Part shown: positions 34,349-42,904 of the stretch, one piece after another
Layout of the letters: every line of letters starts with the position of its first letter
How positions within the stretch are numbered: the first letter of the stretch is position 1
Assembly: GCA_964582085.1 (NCBI GenBank)
Contig: CAZOPV010000006.1
Span: 1 to 64,000 of the forward strand
Direction: 5' to 3'
Origin: JADGNF01 sp964582085
GTDB lineage: Archaea > Thermoproteota > Bathyarchaeia > Bathyarchaeales > Bathycorpusculaceae
DNA: 64,000 nt
The notes under the pieces: model-generated
Seen by the model: only the letters and a program-made list of their open reading frames with translations
The model's database searches: none
What the model was told of the DNA's origin: nothing
Position numbers and translations under genes: made by a program

Positions 34349-34498
34349 AACTTGGCCTTCTACAGTAACCCGTAGTAACGGACTGCTCATAAGACTTTTG
34401 GTGCAGCTTTCTTCAAATTGTTTATTTGTGTGTCTTTCTAGCTAAAGTTTAAACTCTGCTGTTTACAATACCTACAGGCACTCAAAGAGGAACTAAAA

Positions 34499-36727
34499 AT
34501 GTCGCTTCCACAGCGTGCCCGTGGAGTTAAAGTTCTCAAAGCCGTTTCGTCTCCTATTAGGTTGCAAATTTTAAATCTCCTTTTTGATAAAGGTGCTCTT
34601 TCTTACACAGAGCTTATGAACGCCTTAAAGATGAATCCTGGTCGTGATGCTGGGAGGTTTGCATACCACTTAAAATTTCTTTTGAAGGCAAGTTTGGTGG
34701 AGGCTGATGTTGAAACAAAAAAGTACTTACTGACGGATCTCGGCAAAATGGTTATAGATGTAGCGGATAGGGTGGAAAAAAGAGCAGTTAAATCCAAGGG
34801 TGTGCTTGTCCGTACATCGCATTTAACTTTTGAAGAGTTTGACGCAAACAAAATCTCTAATTCGCTTATAAAAGAGGCAAAAATGCCTGTTGATTTGGCG
34901 CAGAAAATCGCCAAAGAGGCTGAAAAAATTATCCTTAAATCTAAAACTAAATATTTAACTGCACCTTTAATTCGTGAAATCGTAAACGTGCTTCTTATTG
35001 AAAAAGGTTTTGAAGATTACCGTCACAAGTTGACAAGGCTAGGCTTGCCTGTTCATGAAGTTACCGCTTTAATTGAAGCAAAGGATAAAGAGCACTCAGA
35101 CGAAATTGAGGAACTGTTGTTAACCGTTGGAAAATCAGTGCTTCGAGAATACACTCTTTTGAACGTTTTTCCCCGCGACATAGCGGATGCTCACCTAGCT
35201 GGTGTGCTTCACGTTAGCGGTCTAGGTACTTGGATTTTGAAACCCTGTGAAGTTGTTCATGACCTACGTTTCTTTCTACAAAACGGTCTGCGTGTGGATA
35301 ACTATAATGTACTTTATCATTCTGATGCTCCTGCCGAGAACTTCCAAGCTGCGCTATCAATGGTTTTTAACCTCTTGTTGTTGTGCTGCCAAGAAGTGAG
35401 TACAACTCAAACGATTGCCCACTTCAATGTGTTTCTGGCGCCTTACGTTAAGTGTTTAGACCCTGAAAAAGTGAAAGAGACTTTACGTTTGTTTATTTTG
35501 GACCTAAATAGGCATGTGAATGTTTCTTTAGTTCTTGATTTGTCAATTCCCACTACCCTCGCTGAAAAAAACGCTGTAGGCGCAAAGGGTAAGATAGTGG
35601 GTAAATATGGCGATTTTATTGATGAAAGCCAACTTTTAGTTAATCTTTTGTTTGACATTTTTTTGGAAAAAAGTCAGCTTAAACCTGTAGTAAATCCAAA
35701 AATTATCTTCAGAATCAGCCCTGAAGATCTTAAGGATGAGAAAAAGTACGCTATAATTCTTAAAGCTCACGGTGTAGCTGCAGAAAAAGGGTCCATTTAC
35801 TTTGCTAGTGTCGTGCAAAGACAAAAAGGCGAAAAAACCACGGTTTTTTCTGCAAGTGGGCTTACACTTGAAGCTGATTTTACTGGTGACTGGGAAACAG
35901 ATACTTTGAGAACTGGTTGCTTAGGGTATGTCGGGATTAATTTGCCCCGCATTGTTCAGGAGAGCGAAAAGGACAAAAATAGATTTCTGACTCTTCTCAA
36001 GGAGCGGTGTGAACTTGCGGAACGTGCATTAGGTATAAAGCAGCGTGCCCTTAGGCAACACGGTAAAACTATTTTGCCTTTTATGATGCAGGATACCAAC
36101 GGCGATGTTTACTTTAGATTGGAAAACTGTGCTGGCATAATAAATCTTGTGGGGTTAAAAGAAGCTGTGGAGAACTTCACCTCAAAAGGGCTTTGTGATA
36201 AAGAAAGTCTAAGCTTCGCCAAAGAAGTCGTGCATGAGAGTTTAGCTTTTGTTAATAAGACAGGGAGGAAACATGGAAAACGTCTGTTTCTCTCTATTTT
36301 GCCCAGTCCAGAAGCCTCTTTAAGGTTTGCCCGTCTTGACATTGAAAAATATGGGATTGCAAAAACCAAATTCTCCGGTGCTAGGGAGAAGCCTTTTTAT
36401 TCAACTGTACATCGGTTGCAGCTCCAACCAGGTGATTTTTTGTCTGTTCCTTCTGAACAGTTAGAGGTTGAGCGAAGCTTGAGAGGGTTAAATGGAGGTG
36501 GAAATTTAACAATTATAGATGTTGATGGAGTGGAAATTAAACCGCAAGAGTTGTTGAAGTTGACTTGCCATTTGATGGAAAATCAAAATGTGACTTTTTT
36601 AACTTACAATCGCAAAGTTACCTATTGCGTTATCTGCCAAAAAAGCTGGTTTGGAGCGTTGCATAAATGCCCTTCATGTGGGGCTATTAGTAGCGTTGTG
36701 ACTTTTGACCGGTTCAAATTTACATAA
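34499..36727 (+). CDS. HTH/ATP-cone/NrdD-like protein without the glycyl-radical site
   Basis: A 742-residue fusion. Residues 1-95 are an ArsR-like winged helix (SSPIRLQILNLLF..., GRFAYHLKFLLKASL). Residues 102-190 are an ATP-cone (VRTSHLTFEEFDANKISNSL, TAPLIREIVNVLLIEKG). From about 205 the sequence follows anaerobic ribonucleotide reductase NrdD: AHLAGVLHVSGLGTW, VVHDLRFFLQNGL, HFNVFLAPYV, GKYGDF, WETDTLRTGCLGYVGINLPR. Near the end is the four-Cys zinc site (C710, C713, C724, C727), but only 15 residues follow and the RVxGY glycyl-radical motif is missing. The thiyl-radical Cys pair of NrdD is also not seen. It is therefore unlikely to reduce nucleotides; a nucleotide-sensing regulator is more likely. 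It sits between pyrG and pyrB. Confidence 0.8.
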   Translation: MSLPQRARGVKVLKAVSSPIRLQILNLLFDKGALSYTELMNALKMNPGRDAGRFAYHLKFLLKASLVEADVETKKYLLTDLGKMVIDVADRVEKRAVKSKGVLVRTSHLTFEEFDANKISNSLIKEAKMPVDLAQKIAKEAEKIILKSKTKYLTAPLIREIVNVLLIEKGFEDYRHKLTRLGLPVHEVTALIEAKDKEHSDEIEELLLTVGKSVLREYTLLNVFPRDIADAHLAGVLHVSGLGTWILKPCEVVHDLRFFLQNGLRVDNYNVLYHSDAPAENFQAALSMVFNLLLLCCQEVSTTQTIAHFNVFLAPYVKCLDPEKVKETLRLFILDLNRHVNVSLVLDLSIPTTLAEKNAVGAKGKIVGKYGDFIDESQLLVNLLFDIFLEKSQLKPVVNPKIIFRISPEDLKDEKKYAIILKAHGVAAEKGSIYFASVVQRQKGEKTTVFSASGLTLEADFTGDWETDTLRTGCLGYVGINLPRIVQESEKDKNRFLTLLKERCELAERALGIKQRALRQHGKTILPFMMQDTNGDVYFRLENCAGIINLVGLKEAVENFTSKGLCDKESLSFAKEVVHESLAFVNKTGRKHGKRLFLSILPSPEASLRFARLDIEKYGIAKTKFSGAREKPFYSTVHRLQLQPGDFLSVPSEQLEVERSLRGLNGGGNLTIIDVDGVEIKPQELLKLTCHLMENQNVTFLTYNRKVTYCVICQKSWFGALHKCPSCGAISSVVTFDRFKFT

Positions 36728-36731
36728 CGGC

Positions 36732-37670
36732 CTATTTTACAGCTCCTAAGACAAGAGCTAGAAGTGCCATTCTGACAACGCTACCGTTCCATACTTGCTG
36801 GAAGTAACACGCTTGAGGAGTGTTGTCAACTTCATGGGCGATTTCGTCAACCCGAGGCAAGGGATGAAGAATGATGAGGTCTTTTTTGGCGTTTGCAATG
36901 GTTTTCAGGTCCACTCTGTAGACTCCTTTAACTTTGGCGTATTCAGCTTGGTCGGGGAATCGTTCTTTCTGTATTCTGGTGACATATAAGACATCTATTT
37001 GTGGAATAACTTTCTCCAAGTTTTGCGTCTCTGTAACAGGGATTTTGTTTTGTATCTTTCTTAGTACTTCGCGTCGCATACGCAGAGATTCAGGCGAAAT
37101 TAAAGTTAATTCTATGTCATATTTGGAAAGTGCATAACAGAGTGAATGGACAGTGCGTCCATAGCGTAAATCTCCAACTAATGCAATTTTTAGGCCGTCA
37201 ATTGTTTTCTTTTCTTTTTCTATTGTATACAGATCTAGCAGTGCTTGAGTTGGGTGTTCTTCGGCGCCGCTACCCGCGTTGATTACAGGGATTTTTGCGA
37301 ATTGCGCCGCTAGTTTAGCTGCGCCTTCAAGGGGGTGCCTTAGCGCGATTATGTCAGCGTAATTTTCTACGGTGCGGACGGTGTCAGCTAAATTTTCTCC
37401 TTTTTTAACAGAGGTGCTCTCCACGTCGCCAAAACCTATAGTTGAGCCACCAAGTTTAAGCATCGCTGCTTCAAAACTTAGCCGTGTACGTGTAGAGGGT
37501 TCAAAAAAGAGGTTGGCGAGAATTTTTCCTTTGAGGATGTCTGAGCCTTTTGCAGCGACTGGTTCCATTGTTTTGCTGATTTTCAGAATATAGTTAATTT
37601 CTTCTTGGGTGAAGTCGTCGATAGATGTTATGTCTCTTCCTTGAAACTGCAAATTGTGCACCAAAGACAA
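36732..37670 (-). CDS. pyrB: Aspartate carbamoyltransferase catalytic chain
   Basis: The 312-residue chain has the carbamoyl-phosphate loop FFEPSTRTRLSFE (S59-R63), the HPLEGAAKLAAQF region, LVGDLRYGRTVHSL, and the aspartate loop HPLPRVDEI. It forms trimers that combine carbamoyl phosphate and aspartate. Its regulatory partner gene pyrI lies 30 kb away at 6303. It is convergent with the NrdD-like gene, with only four bases between the stops. Confidence 0.95.
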   Translation of the reverse strand: MSLVHNLQFQGRDITSIDDFTQEEINYILKISKTMEPVAAKGSDILKGKILANLFFEPSTRTRLSFEAAMLKLGGSTIGFGDVESTSVKKGENLADTVRTVENYADIIALRHPLEGAAKLAAQFAKIPVINAGSGAEEHPTQALLDLYTIEKEKKTIDGLKIALVGDLRYGRTVHSLCYALSKYDIELTLISPESLRMRREVLRKIQNKIPVTETQNLEKVIPQIDVLYVTRIQKERFPDQAEYAKVKGVYRVDLKTIANAKKDLIILHPLPRVDEIAHEVDNTPQACYFQQVWNGSVVRMALLALVLGAVK

Positions 37671-37802
37671 GAAGCATGACTCTGCTAAATAACACTTTTT
37701 GTGCGGGTTTACTTTTTTTTACAAATTTTTGTAGGTCCCATTTTTGCATAAGCTTTTTAATTTCGGCTTCTTTTAATATCTATAAATGTGGAGAGAATTT
37801 GT

Positions 37803-38036
37803 ATGCCTAGAGCCTTTGTGTTGATAAATGTGGAGTCTGGTTCAGAAGATGATGTCTTGAGGGGGTTACGGGGTGTTGAGGGTGTTGAGGAAGCCTACTT
37901 TTCCTACGGAGTGTACGACATTATCGCTAAAATCAAGGCTAGTAGTATGGAAGAGCTCAAAGAGATGGTTACTAAAAAAGTGAGGGCGCTATCTAAAGTG
38001 CGGTCAACCCTTACTTTGATAATGATGGAAGAGTGA
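37803..38036 (+). CDS. Stand-alone Lrp/AsnC ligand-binding (RAM) domain
   Basis: A 77-residue protein with only the RAM domain: RAFVLINVESGSEDDVLRGL, EGVEEAYFSYGVYDIIAKIKA and VRSTLTLIMM. No DNA-binding domain. Such single-domain proteins may bind amino acids and modulate full-length Lrp proteins, four of which are in this window. GGAGA before the ATG at 37803 supports that start over the ATG at 37788. TATA-like sequence (CTTTTTAATTTCGG) lies about 50 bases upstream. Confidence 0.85.
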   Translation: MPRAFVLINVESGSEDDVLRGLRGVEGVEEAYFSYGVYDIIAKIKASSMEELKEMVTKKVRALSKVRSTLTLIMMEE

Positions 38037-38136
38037 GCTTCTTCAAAATTTAACTTAAACATATTTTTGTTTTTGCTGTTAATCTGCTATTGTCGAGTTT
38101 TTAGATGTATTAGGTAGGTTTGTGTAACGTAACTGA

Positions 38137-38166
38137 TTGTATAAAACTTGGTTGTACAAAACCTGT
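38137..38166. repeat. Two tandem 15-bp repeats in the pilus-operon upstream gap
   Basis: TTGTATAAAACTTGG is followed directly by TTGTACAAAACCTGT (12 of 15 identical). The gap 38037-38510 has no supported gene; apart from this repeat, the TATA box and the leader hairpins it shows low-complexity GT-rich sequence. The repeat could be a regulator site for the pilin promoter about 190 bases downstream. Confidence 0.35.
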
Positions 38167-38330
38167 GTGGTGTGCTCTACTACGCACACAAATACAATAG
38201 GCGACGTCGAGATTGTGTTTGTGAGCAAAAGCGTGTGGTTGCAAGTATTTGCGATTGCTGTGTGTTGTGTGTAAATTGATTTTTGCTTCTGAGTTTTAAA
38301 CAAGATGGTGAATACTGAATCTTACGACAG

Positions 38331-38345
38331 AATATATTTATAAGA
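38331..38345 (+). promoter_or_regulatory. TATA box of the pilin operon
   Basis: GAATATATTTATAAG is the strongest TATA-like element in the gap. It would start transcription near 38370, leaving a leader of about 140 nt before the first pilin. Confidence 0.45.
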
Positions 38346-38433
38346 AAAACGCTATTCCATGTTTCAAAGAAAAAAGTCGGCGAAAACCATGAAACCACCC
38401 AAAACATTCCAATTTAAAGTAAATTTCAGGACA

Positions 38434-38500
38434 CGAATCAATTGGTTCGCCTTTTCTACAGTTAGCCGACCATTGCTAAACGCAATTGGTTTAGGAGGTG
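38434..38500 (+). promoter_or_regulatory. Two similar hairpins in the pilin mRNA leader
   Basis: CGAATCAATTGGTTCG (38434-38449) forms a 6-bp stem with an AATT loop. CTAAACGCAATTGGTTTAG (38476-38494) forms another 6-bp stem ending on the first G of the Shine-Dalgarno GGAGGTG (38494-38500). Both share CAATTGGTT. The second stem could hide or present the ribosome site. Confidence 0.45.
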
Positions 38501-38510
38501 AAAAGGTTCA

Positions 38511-39125
38511 ATGAATGCTCTAAGCAAGCTACTAAAGAACCGATACGCGTTAAGCACCGTTGTCACTACGTTAATTATACTCGTCATTTCCGTGTTACTT
38601 GCAAGTGTTGTAACTTACTTCGCCATCAACGTCGTTAGCACTCGTGTACAGGAAGAAAGTTTGCACTTAACTAAGCAGCACATCTGGCACAATTCCACCG
38701 CCACTTCGGGTACAGTTGCTTACTCGCAGGCTTCACTGATGGTGATTAACACAGGAGGCAGAGATATAGTAATTGATAAGTTGGCTGTTCGAGGTCAAGA
38801 ATGCTCTTGGAATAACTCAGATAGCTCAAACAAGCAACTTGTACTCTACTGTACAACTAACAATCCAATATCTGCAGACATGTCCTACATATATAACTTT
38901 AACATCACTGGTACTAACACAGTGAACTTTGACGGTACAGACTACACCTTCCAAGTGGCAAACAGTGACCTAGTGTTGCAGTCAGGATACACGTTGCTGT
39001 TATACATCGTCAACCCAGACTCAATTACAATCAACGACATTGGCTTGACCGTAAGCATAACGTTGTACACCGCCCAAGCAATGTACTACAGAGAGGCTAA
39101 CGTACAAGCAGTATCAGCTACATAA
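38511..39125 (+). CDS. Archaeal type IV pilin/archaellin-like protein, copy 1
   Basis: A 204-residue secreted fibre subunit candidate. The N-terminus is a class III signal: a short basic stretch (LLKNRYA) directly followed by a 25-residue hydrophobic helix (LSTVVTTLIILVISVLLASV), to be cut by a PibD-type peptidase. The rest is a Ser/Thr/Asn-rich beta domain with GGRDIVIDKLAVRGQE and several N-glycosylation sequons. GGAGGTG precedes the ATG. It is first in a pilus-type operon, has a close paralogue immediately downstream, and is followed by a strong T-tract, consistent with high expression as the major subunit. Confidence 0.85.
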   Translation: MNALSKLLKNRYALSTVVTTLIILVISVLLASVVTYFAINVVSTRVQEESLHLTKQHIWHNSTATSGTVAYSQASLMVINTGGRDIVIDKLAVRGQECSWNNSDSSNKQLVLYCTTNNPISADMSYIYNFNITGTNTVNFDGTDYTFQVANSDLVLQSGYTLLLYIVNPDSITINDIGLTVSITLYTAQAMYYREANVQAVSAT

Positions 39126-39130
39126 AACAC

Positions 39131-39154
39131 CTTTTTTCTTTCTTTGTTTTTTGT
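39131..39154 (+). terminator. T-tract terminator between the two pilin genes
   Basis: ccttttttctttctttgttttttg follows the first pilin stop by six bases; a new TATA (TTTTTATACG at about 39175) then serves the second pilin. Confidence 0.5.
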
Positions 39155-39234
39155 GCTCGTCTGTAATGTGTAGCTTTTTTATACGCACAAATTTACTTAT
39201 CCAAAACTTGCTTATTGCTTTTTCAGTGATAAAA

Positions 39235-39789
39235 ATGAGAAATATACTGAAAAATCGATATGCTCTAAGCACGGTTGTAACTACACTGATTATCCTTGTT
39301 GTTTCAGTGCTACTCGCAGGTGTCGTCACTTACTTTGCCATCAACGTAACTAGCACACGGGTTCAAGAGGAAAGTTTGCACCTCACCAAGCAACATGTAT
39401 GGTACGCAGCGAACGGTACTTCATATTCTTCCGAAGCAGCCATCATGATTATAAACACTGGCGGACGCGACGTTGTCATTGATAAATTAACCGTTCGAGG
39501 TCAAGAAGTTGCATGGACTAACGTATTCTACAACATCACCACAGACTCAGTATCTGCCGATCTATCTTTCAACTCTACACTGGTAGATGGTGGTTCTATA
39601 AGCGTTGGTAGCTCATACATATTTAAGCAGGCATCAACTGACCTGACGCTCGAATCAGGCAAAACCATGTTGATCTACATCGCTAGCCCAGATAGCATTA
39701 CCGTCAACGACATCGGCTTGACAGTTGCCATAACGGTCTTTACATCGCAGGCAATGTACTATAAAGAAACCAACGTAGAATCAAGCTAA
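39235..39789 (+). CDS. Archaeal type IV pilin/archaellin-like protein, copy 2
   Basis: A 184-residue paralogue of the preceding pilin. The N-terminal 55 residues are nearly the same (ILKNRYALSTVVTTLIILVV, then VVTYFAINV-STRVQEESLHLTKQH), while the exposed middle differs (VDGGSISVGSSYIFKQAS). GGRDVVIDKLTVRGQE and DSITVNDIGLTV are shared. The Met at 39235 gives the short basic lead expected of a class III signal; an earlier ATG at 39151 would add an unlikely 28 residues. Own TATA box and T-tract suggest separate expression, perhaps for alternative fibres. Confidence 0.85.
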   Translation: MRNILKNRYALSTVVTTLIILVVSVLLAGVVTYFAINVTSTRVQEESLHLTKQHVWYAANGTSYSSEAAIMIINTGGRDVVIDKLTVRGQEVAWTNVFYNITTDSVSADLSFNSTLVDGGSISVGSSYIFKQASTDLTLESGKTMLIYIASPDSITVNDIGLTVAITVFTSQAMYYKETNVESS

Positions 39790-39819
39790 AAGAGCCAACC
39801 AAAAACAAAAACCCCCCAC

Positions 39820-39836
39820 TTTTCCTTTTCTTTTTA
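39820..39836 (+). terminator. T-tract terminator after pilin copy 2
   Basis: cttttccttttcttttt lies about 30 bases after the stop, separating the pilins from the assembly genes. Confidence 0.5.
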
Positions 39837-39964
39837 TACCAAGAATTTTCGTTGATTTTAGTACCTTATTGCTTTTTGTGGCTTATCTAACTTTACTTTT
39901 AAAAGTGGCGTTTCAAGCTGAATGTCGGTGCAATATGTAGTTGGTATGACGCACAAATAGCTTA

Positions 39965-40867
39965 ATGCATTTTTCACGAACTCTTTTTATCGAAGTTAGC
40001 CACAGGGAAGCGAATGCACTGTTGTCAAGACCTCAAAATAAATGTCTATACTTAAAATCAAGTTTCTTTAAATCTAAAAAAGCGTTAGCTCTGCCCGCCA
40101 CCTTTCTTATACTCTTCGTTTCTACGCTCGGCTTAATTTCTGTTACATACTATTTTGCCGTCGAAAAGGTGAACGCTCGAAGTCAAAACCTCAAGATTTC
40201 AACGGCGAAGCAGGATTTTTTGGCTATTGATGAAGGTGTTTTGGCTGTTGTGTGGCAACCAGGTTCTTCGCGGGCACTCGAAATTAGTGATTCAGGTGGA
40301 AAACTTTGCGTAGAGCCTACAAGCAGTGCGCTTTCAATTAGAATTTCAGACGGCAGAGACATAAACCAGACAGTTTTCAATAAAACTGTAGGGCAAGTCA
40401 CATATCAACTGCCGTATTCTGAATCTCCTGAGACTGGGTTGTACCTGAAAGGTGACAGTCGCTCCGTGGCCAACCAGTCTGGCTCGTTAATTTCTCAAGT
40501 TTCCATACAAAATGGTGCTGAACACCCTGAACTTCTTTTGCGTTATCGTCCTGCGGTGTCACATGCAGTATTAGGCATCGAGGGTGGTCGTCCAGTTAAC
40601 AGTGTGCGTGTCTATGTGGTCAACATGAATTCTTCGGAAACCATTGCTTTGCACGGCCGAGTTCCTCTGAAAATTTCTTGCTGTAGCACACGGATAACAA
40701 CCACGACTTACACTGTATCCTACAGTGTTGCATCTCTGACTATAACCTCTTTTCTGGAAGAAAGTAGCGGGCAGGTCGCAATTCCAATTTCAAGTACAGA
40801 AGTCGGTGCAGTAATTAACTTTGACATTGTCGAGGCGGACATAAAAATTGAGAGGTGTCTGCGGTAA
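39965..40867 (+). CDS. Pilin-like membrane-anchored protein of the pilus operon
   Basis: A 300-residue protein. After about 38 residues a basic KSKKALA precedes a hydrophobic helix (LPATFLILFVSTLGLISVTYYFAV), the same layout as the pilins but with a longer lead; a TTG within the first 20 codons may be the true start. The remaining 230 residues are Ser/Thr/Val-rich, predicted beta, with a CC pair at ISCCSTR. It ends directly before the next gene. Probable minor pilin or tip/anchor protein of the same fibre. Confidence 0.7.
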   Translation: MHFSRTLFIEVSHREANALLSRPQNKCLYLKSSFFKSKKALALPATFLILFVSTLGLISVTYYFAVEKVNARSQNLKISTAKQDFLAIDEGVLAVVWQPGSSRALEISDSGGKLCVEPTSSALSIRISDGRDINQTVFNKTVGQVTYQLPYSESPETGLYLKGDSRSVANQSGSLISQVSIQNGAEHPELLLRYRPAVSHAVLGIEGGRPVNSVRVYVVNMNSSETIALHGRVPLKISCCSTRITTTTYTVSYSVASLTITSFLEESSGQVAIPISSTEVGAVINFDIVEADIKIERCLR

Positions 40868-41317
40868 ATGCCTTCTGTTATTCCGGGGTACGTTTACACT
40901 CTGTTTGCCTCAGTTATCATCGGAACTCTTGTAATCACTACCTGTGCCTTTTCAGTTGCTGGAATAAAACATGAAGTAGAAGAACAACAGCTTTACAGTA
41001 TAGCAAAGTACGTCGCGACAAAAGGTGTTGAGTTAACAAGTCAGAATCGCGCAGAAAACTTCACTGCCATTGTACATTTAGACCTCCCACCGATGATCGG
41101 AAATCAAAGATATTGGATCCAAATATCAAATGACTCCACGAGAGCATGGGCTGAAGCAGGATTTGGGTCAACAGTAATTTCAGGTCAAAAACGTGTGGAT
41201 ATACCTGTTGAAGTTGCCGCATCAGGCACCTACCTAAGTGGGTCAGCTTCATCGGCTTTTCTCCAATACGCCTCTGGTGTCGATGGCGCAAGTTTAATGC
41301 TTTATGGAGGTAGCTAA
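40868..41317 (+). CDS. Small pilus-operon protein with N-terminal membrane helix
   Basis: A 149-residue protein beginning MPSVIPGYVYTLFASVIIGTL, one hydrophobic helix near the N-terminus, followed by a helical neck (IKHEVEEQQLYSIAKYVATKG) and a beta-rich domain. Starts on the base after the previous stop and is followed by the secretion ATPase two bases on. Pilin-like minor subunits of this kind occur beside GspE/TadC pairs in archaea; it is not assigned to a named family. Confidence 0.75.
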   Translation: MPSVIPGYVYTLFASVIIGTLVITTCAFSVAGIKHEVEEQQLYSIAKYVATKGVELTSQNRAENFTAIVHLDLPPMIGNQRYWIQISNDSTRAWAEAGFGSTVISGQKRVDIPVEVAASGTYLSGSASSAFLQYASGVDGASLMLYGGS

Positions 41318-41319
41318 AA

Positions 41320-42900
41320 TTGAAACTTGGGAAAAAGAAAGATGAAGAAGTCGAAGAAGAAAAAAACTGCATTTCAGAAGAAGAACTGCTTGGTTACTTA
41401 GGTATCCAAGGTTGGCGTGTACCTGAAGGATATACGCAGATAGAAAGCTACCCTCTCAAGCCTCCGTTTTCCTACGCGTGGATATTCCAAGATGAGTCTG
41501 AAGGAGGTTACCTCTACATAGTGGACGAGTTGGCTATGACGCGTGAGGAGCGTGCTGCTTTCAATCAGTTGAAAAACATTCTCGAGTTCGAGTTGAAAGC
41601 TCCGCGTGCAGATGAAACCCTTGAAGATTCTTTCAAAAGACAGTTTCCGATGATCCTTGATGAAAATAAAGCGGCGGTGGCAGGAATCAACCAGATTAGT
41701 TTACGAAAAATAACCTACTATCTTGAAAAAGAGCTCATTGGTTACGGAAAAATTGACGGGCTCATGTGTGACCCTCACATCGAAGATATTAGTTGTTTGG
41801 GGGTCAACAAACCTGTATTTTTGTATCATAGAAAATACGAAAACATGCGGACAAACATACTCTATACAGATGAAGAGGAACTGGATGACTTTATAACTCG
41901 TATAGTGCATAGACAAGGCAAACATGTTAGCATTGCTCATCCAATAGTGGATTTGACTTTACCTGGGAAACATCGACTGGCGGTTTCCTTTGGCAAAGAA
42001 ACAACGCCGGCGGGCACCAGTTTTACTATACGAAAATTCCGTGAAGACCCTATAACCATTGTGGATTTAATAACCAACGAAACCATCGATGAGTCAATTG
42101 CGGCTTACCTTTGGTTGCTGATGGAAAACAAAATGTCTGTGATGGTGGTGGGTCCAACTGGCGCAGGTAAAACTACTGCATTAAATGCTATTGCTTGCCT
42201 TGTTAGACCTGATTTCAAAATGATATCTGTCGAAGAGGTTTCTGAGATTAACTTGCCCCAAGAAAACTGGGTTTCCACAATTTCCCGTCCTGGCTTTGGC
42301 GGTTTAAGCGAAGGTGAAGTCTCTTTGTATGACCTCATTAAGTCAGCAGTACGTCATCGCCCAGCTTTGATTCTTGTAGGAGAGGTTAGAGGAGAAGAGG
42401 CTTACGTTCTATTTCAGGCTTTAGCTACAGGGCACGGTGGGATGTGTACTCTGCATGCTGAGGATGTGGAAACTGTAATTAAGCGTCTAACTCAGCCTCC
42501 TATGAATATTCCACAAGGAATCTTGCCGCTTATGAATTGCGTCATAGTGGTCAAGCAGGTTAAAACCCCGACTTTTATAGGTTTAGATAAAAAAACTTCT
42601 AGTAGAAAATTTGTGCGCATTTCAGAGATTGATAACAATGGTGGTATTCATGATGTGTTTAGGTGGAATCCTTCAGGAGATTACTTTCAAGCAGATCTTG
42701 AAAATAGCTACCTGTTGGATAAAATCGCTAGAAGTTTAGATGTCCCCTACAGCGTTGTCATGCAGGAGTTTGAGCGTAGAAAGCAGATACTGCTGAAAAT
42801 GGTGGAGCGAGGGTTACGTGACTTTCGAAGTGTGCACAAAGCACTCTACAGTTCAATCAATGTTGAGGATGCAAATAATTCTGCTGTTAAAGGAGTTTAA
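41320..42900 (+). CDS. Type II/IV secretion ATPase (TadA/PilB type), pilus system 1
   Basis: A 526-residue hexameric assembly ATPase. An acidic N-terminal domain (to about 150), then GKIDGLMCDPHIEDIS, the NTD2 of this family. Walker A is VGPTGAGKTT (about 274-283), followed by the Asp-box EEVSEI, Walker B ALILVGEVRGEEAYVLF and the His-box TGHGGMCTLHAE. It drives pilin insertion or fibre assembly from the cytosolic face. TTG start with GGAGGT 10 bases upstream. The paired membrane platform gene follows immediately. A second ATPase of the same type is at 57189. Confidence 0.93.
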   Translation: MKLGKKKDEEVEEEKNCISEEELLGYLGIQGWRVPEGYTQIESYPLKPPFSYAWIFQDESEGGYLYIVDELAMTREERAAFNQLKNILEFELKAPRADETLEDSFKRQFPMILDENKAAVAGINQISLRKITYYLEKELIGYGKIDGLMCDPHIEDISCLGVNKPVFLYHRKYENMRTNILYTDEEELDDFITRIVHRQGKHVSIAHPIVDLTLPGKHRLAVSFGKETTPAGTSFTIRKFREDPITIVDLITNETIDESIAAYLWLLMENKMSVMVVGPTGAGKTTALNAIACLVRPDFKMISVEEVSEINLPQENWVSTISRPGFGGLSEGEVSLYDLIKSAVRHRPALILVGEVRGEEAYVLFQALATGHGGMCTLHAEDVETVIKRLTQPPMNIPQGILPLMNCVIVVKQVKTPTFIGLDKKTSSRKFVRISEIDNNGGIHDVFRWNPSGDYFQADLENSYLLDKIARSLDVPYSVVMQEFERRKQILLKMVERGLRDFRSVHKALYSSINVEDANNSAVKGV

Positions 42901-42904
42901 GTGA

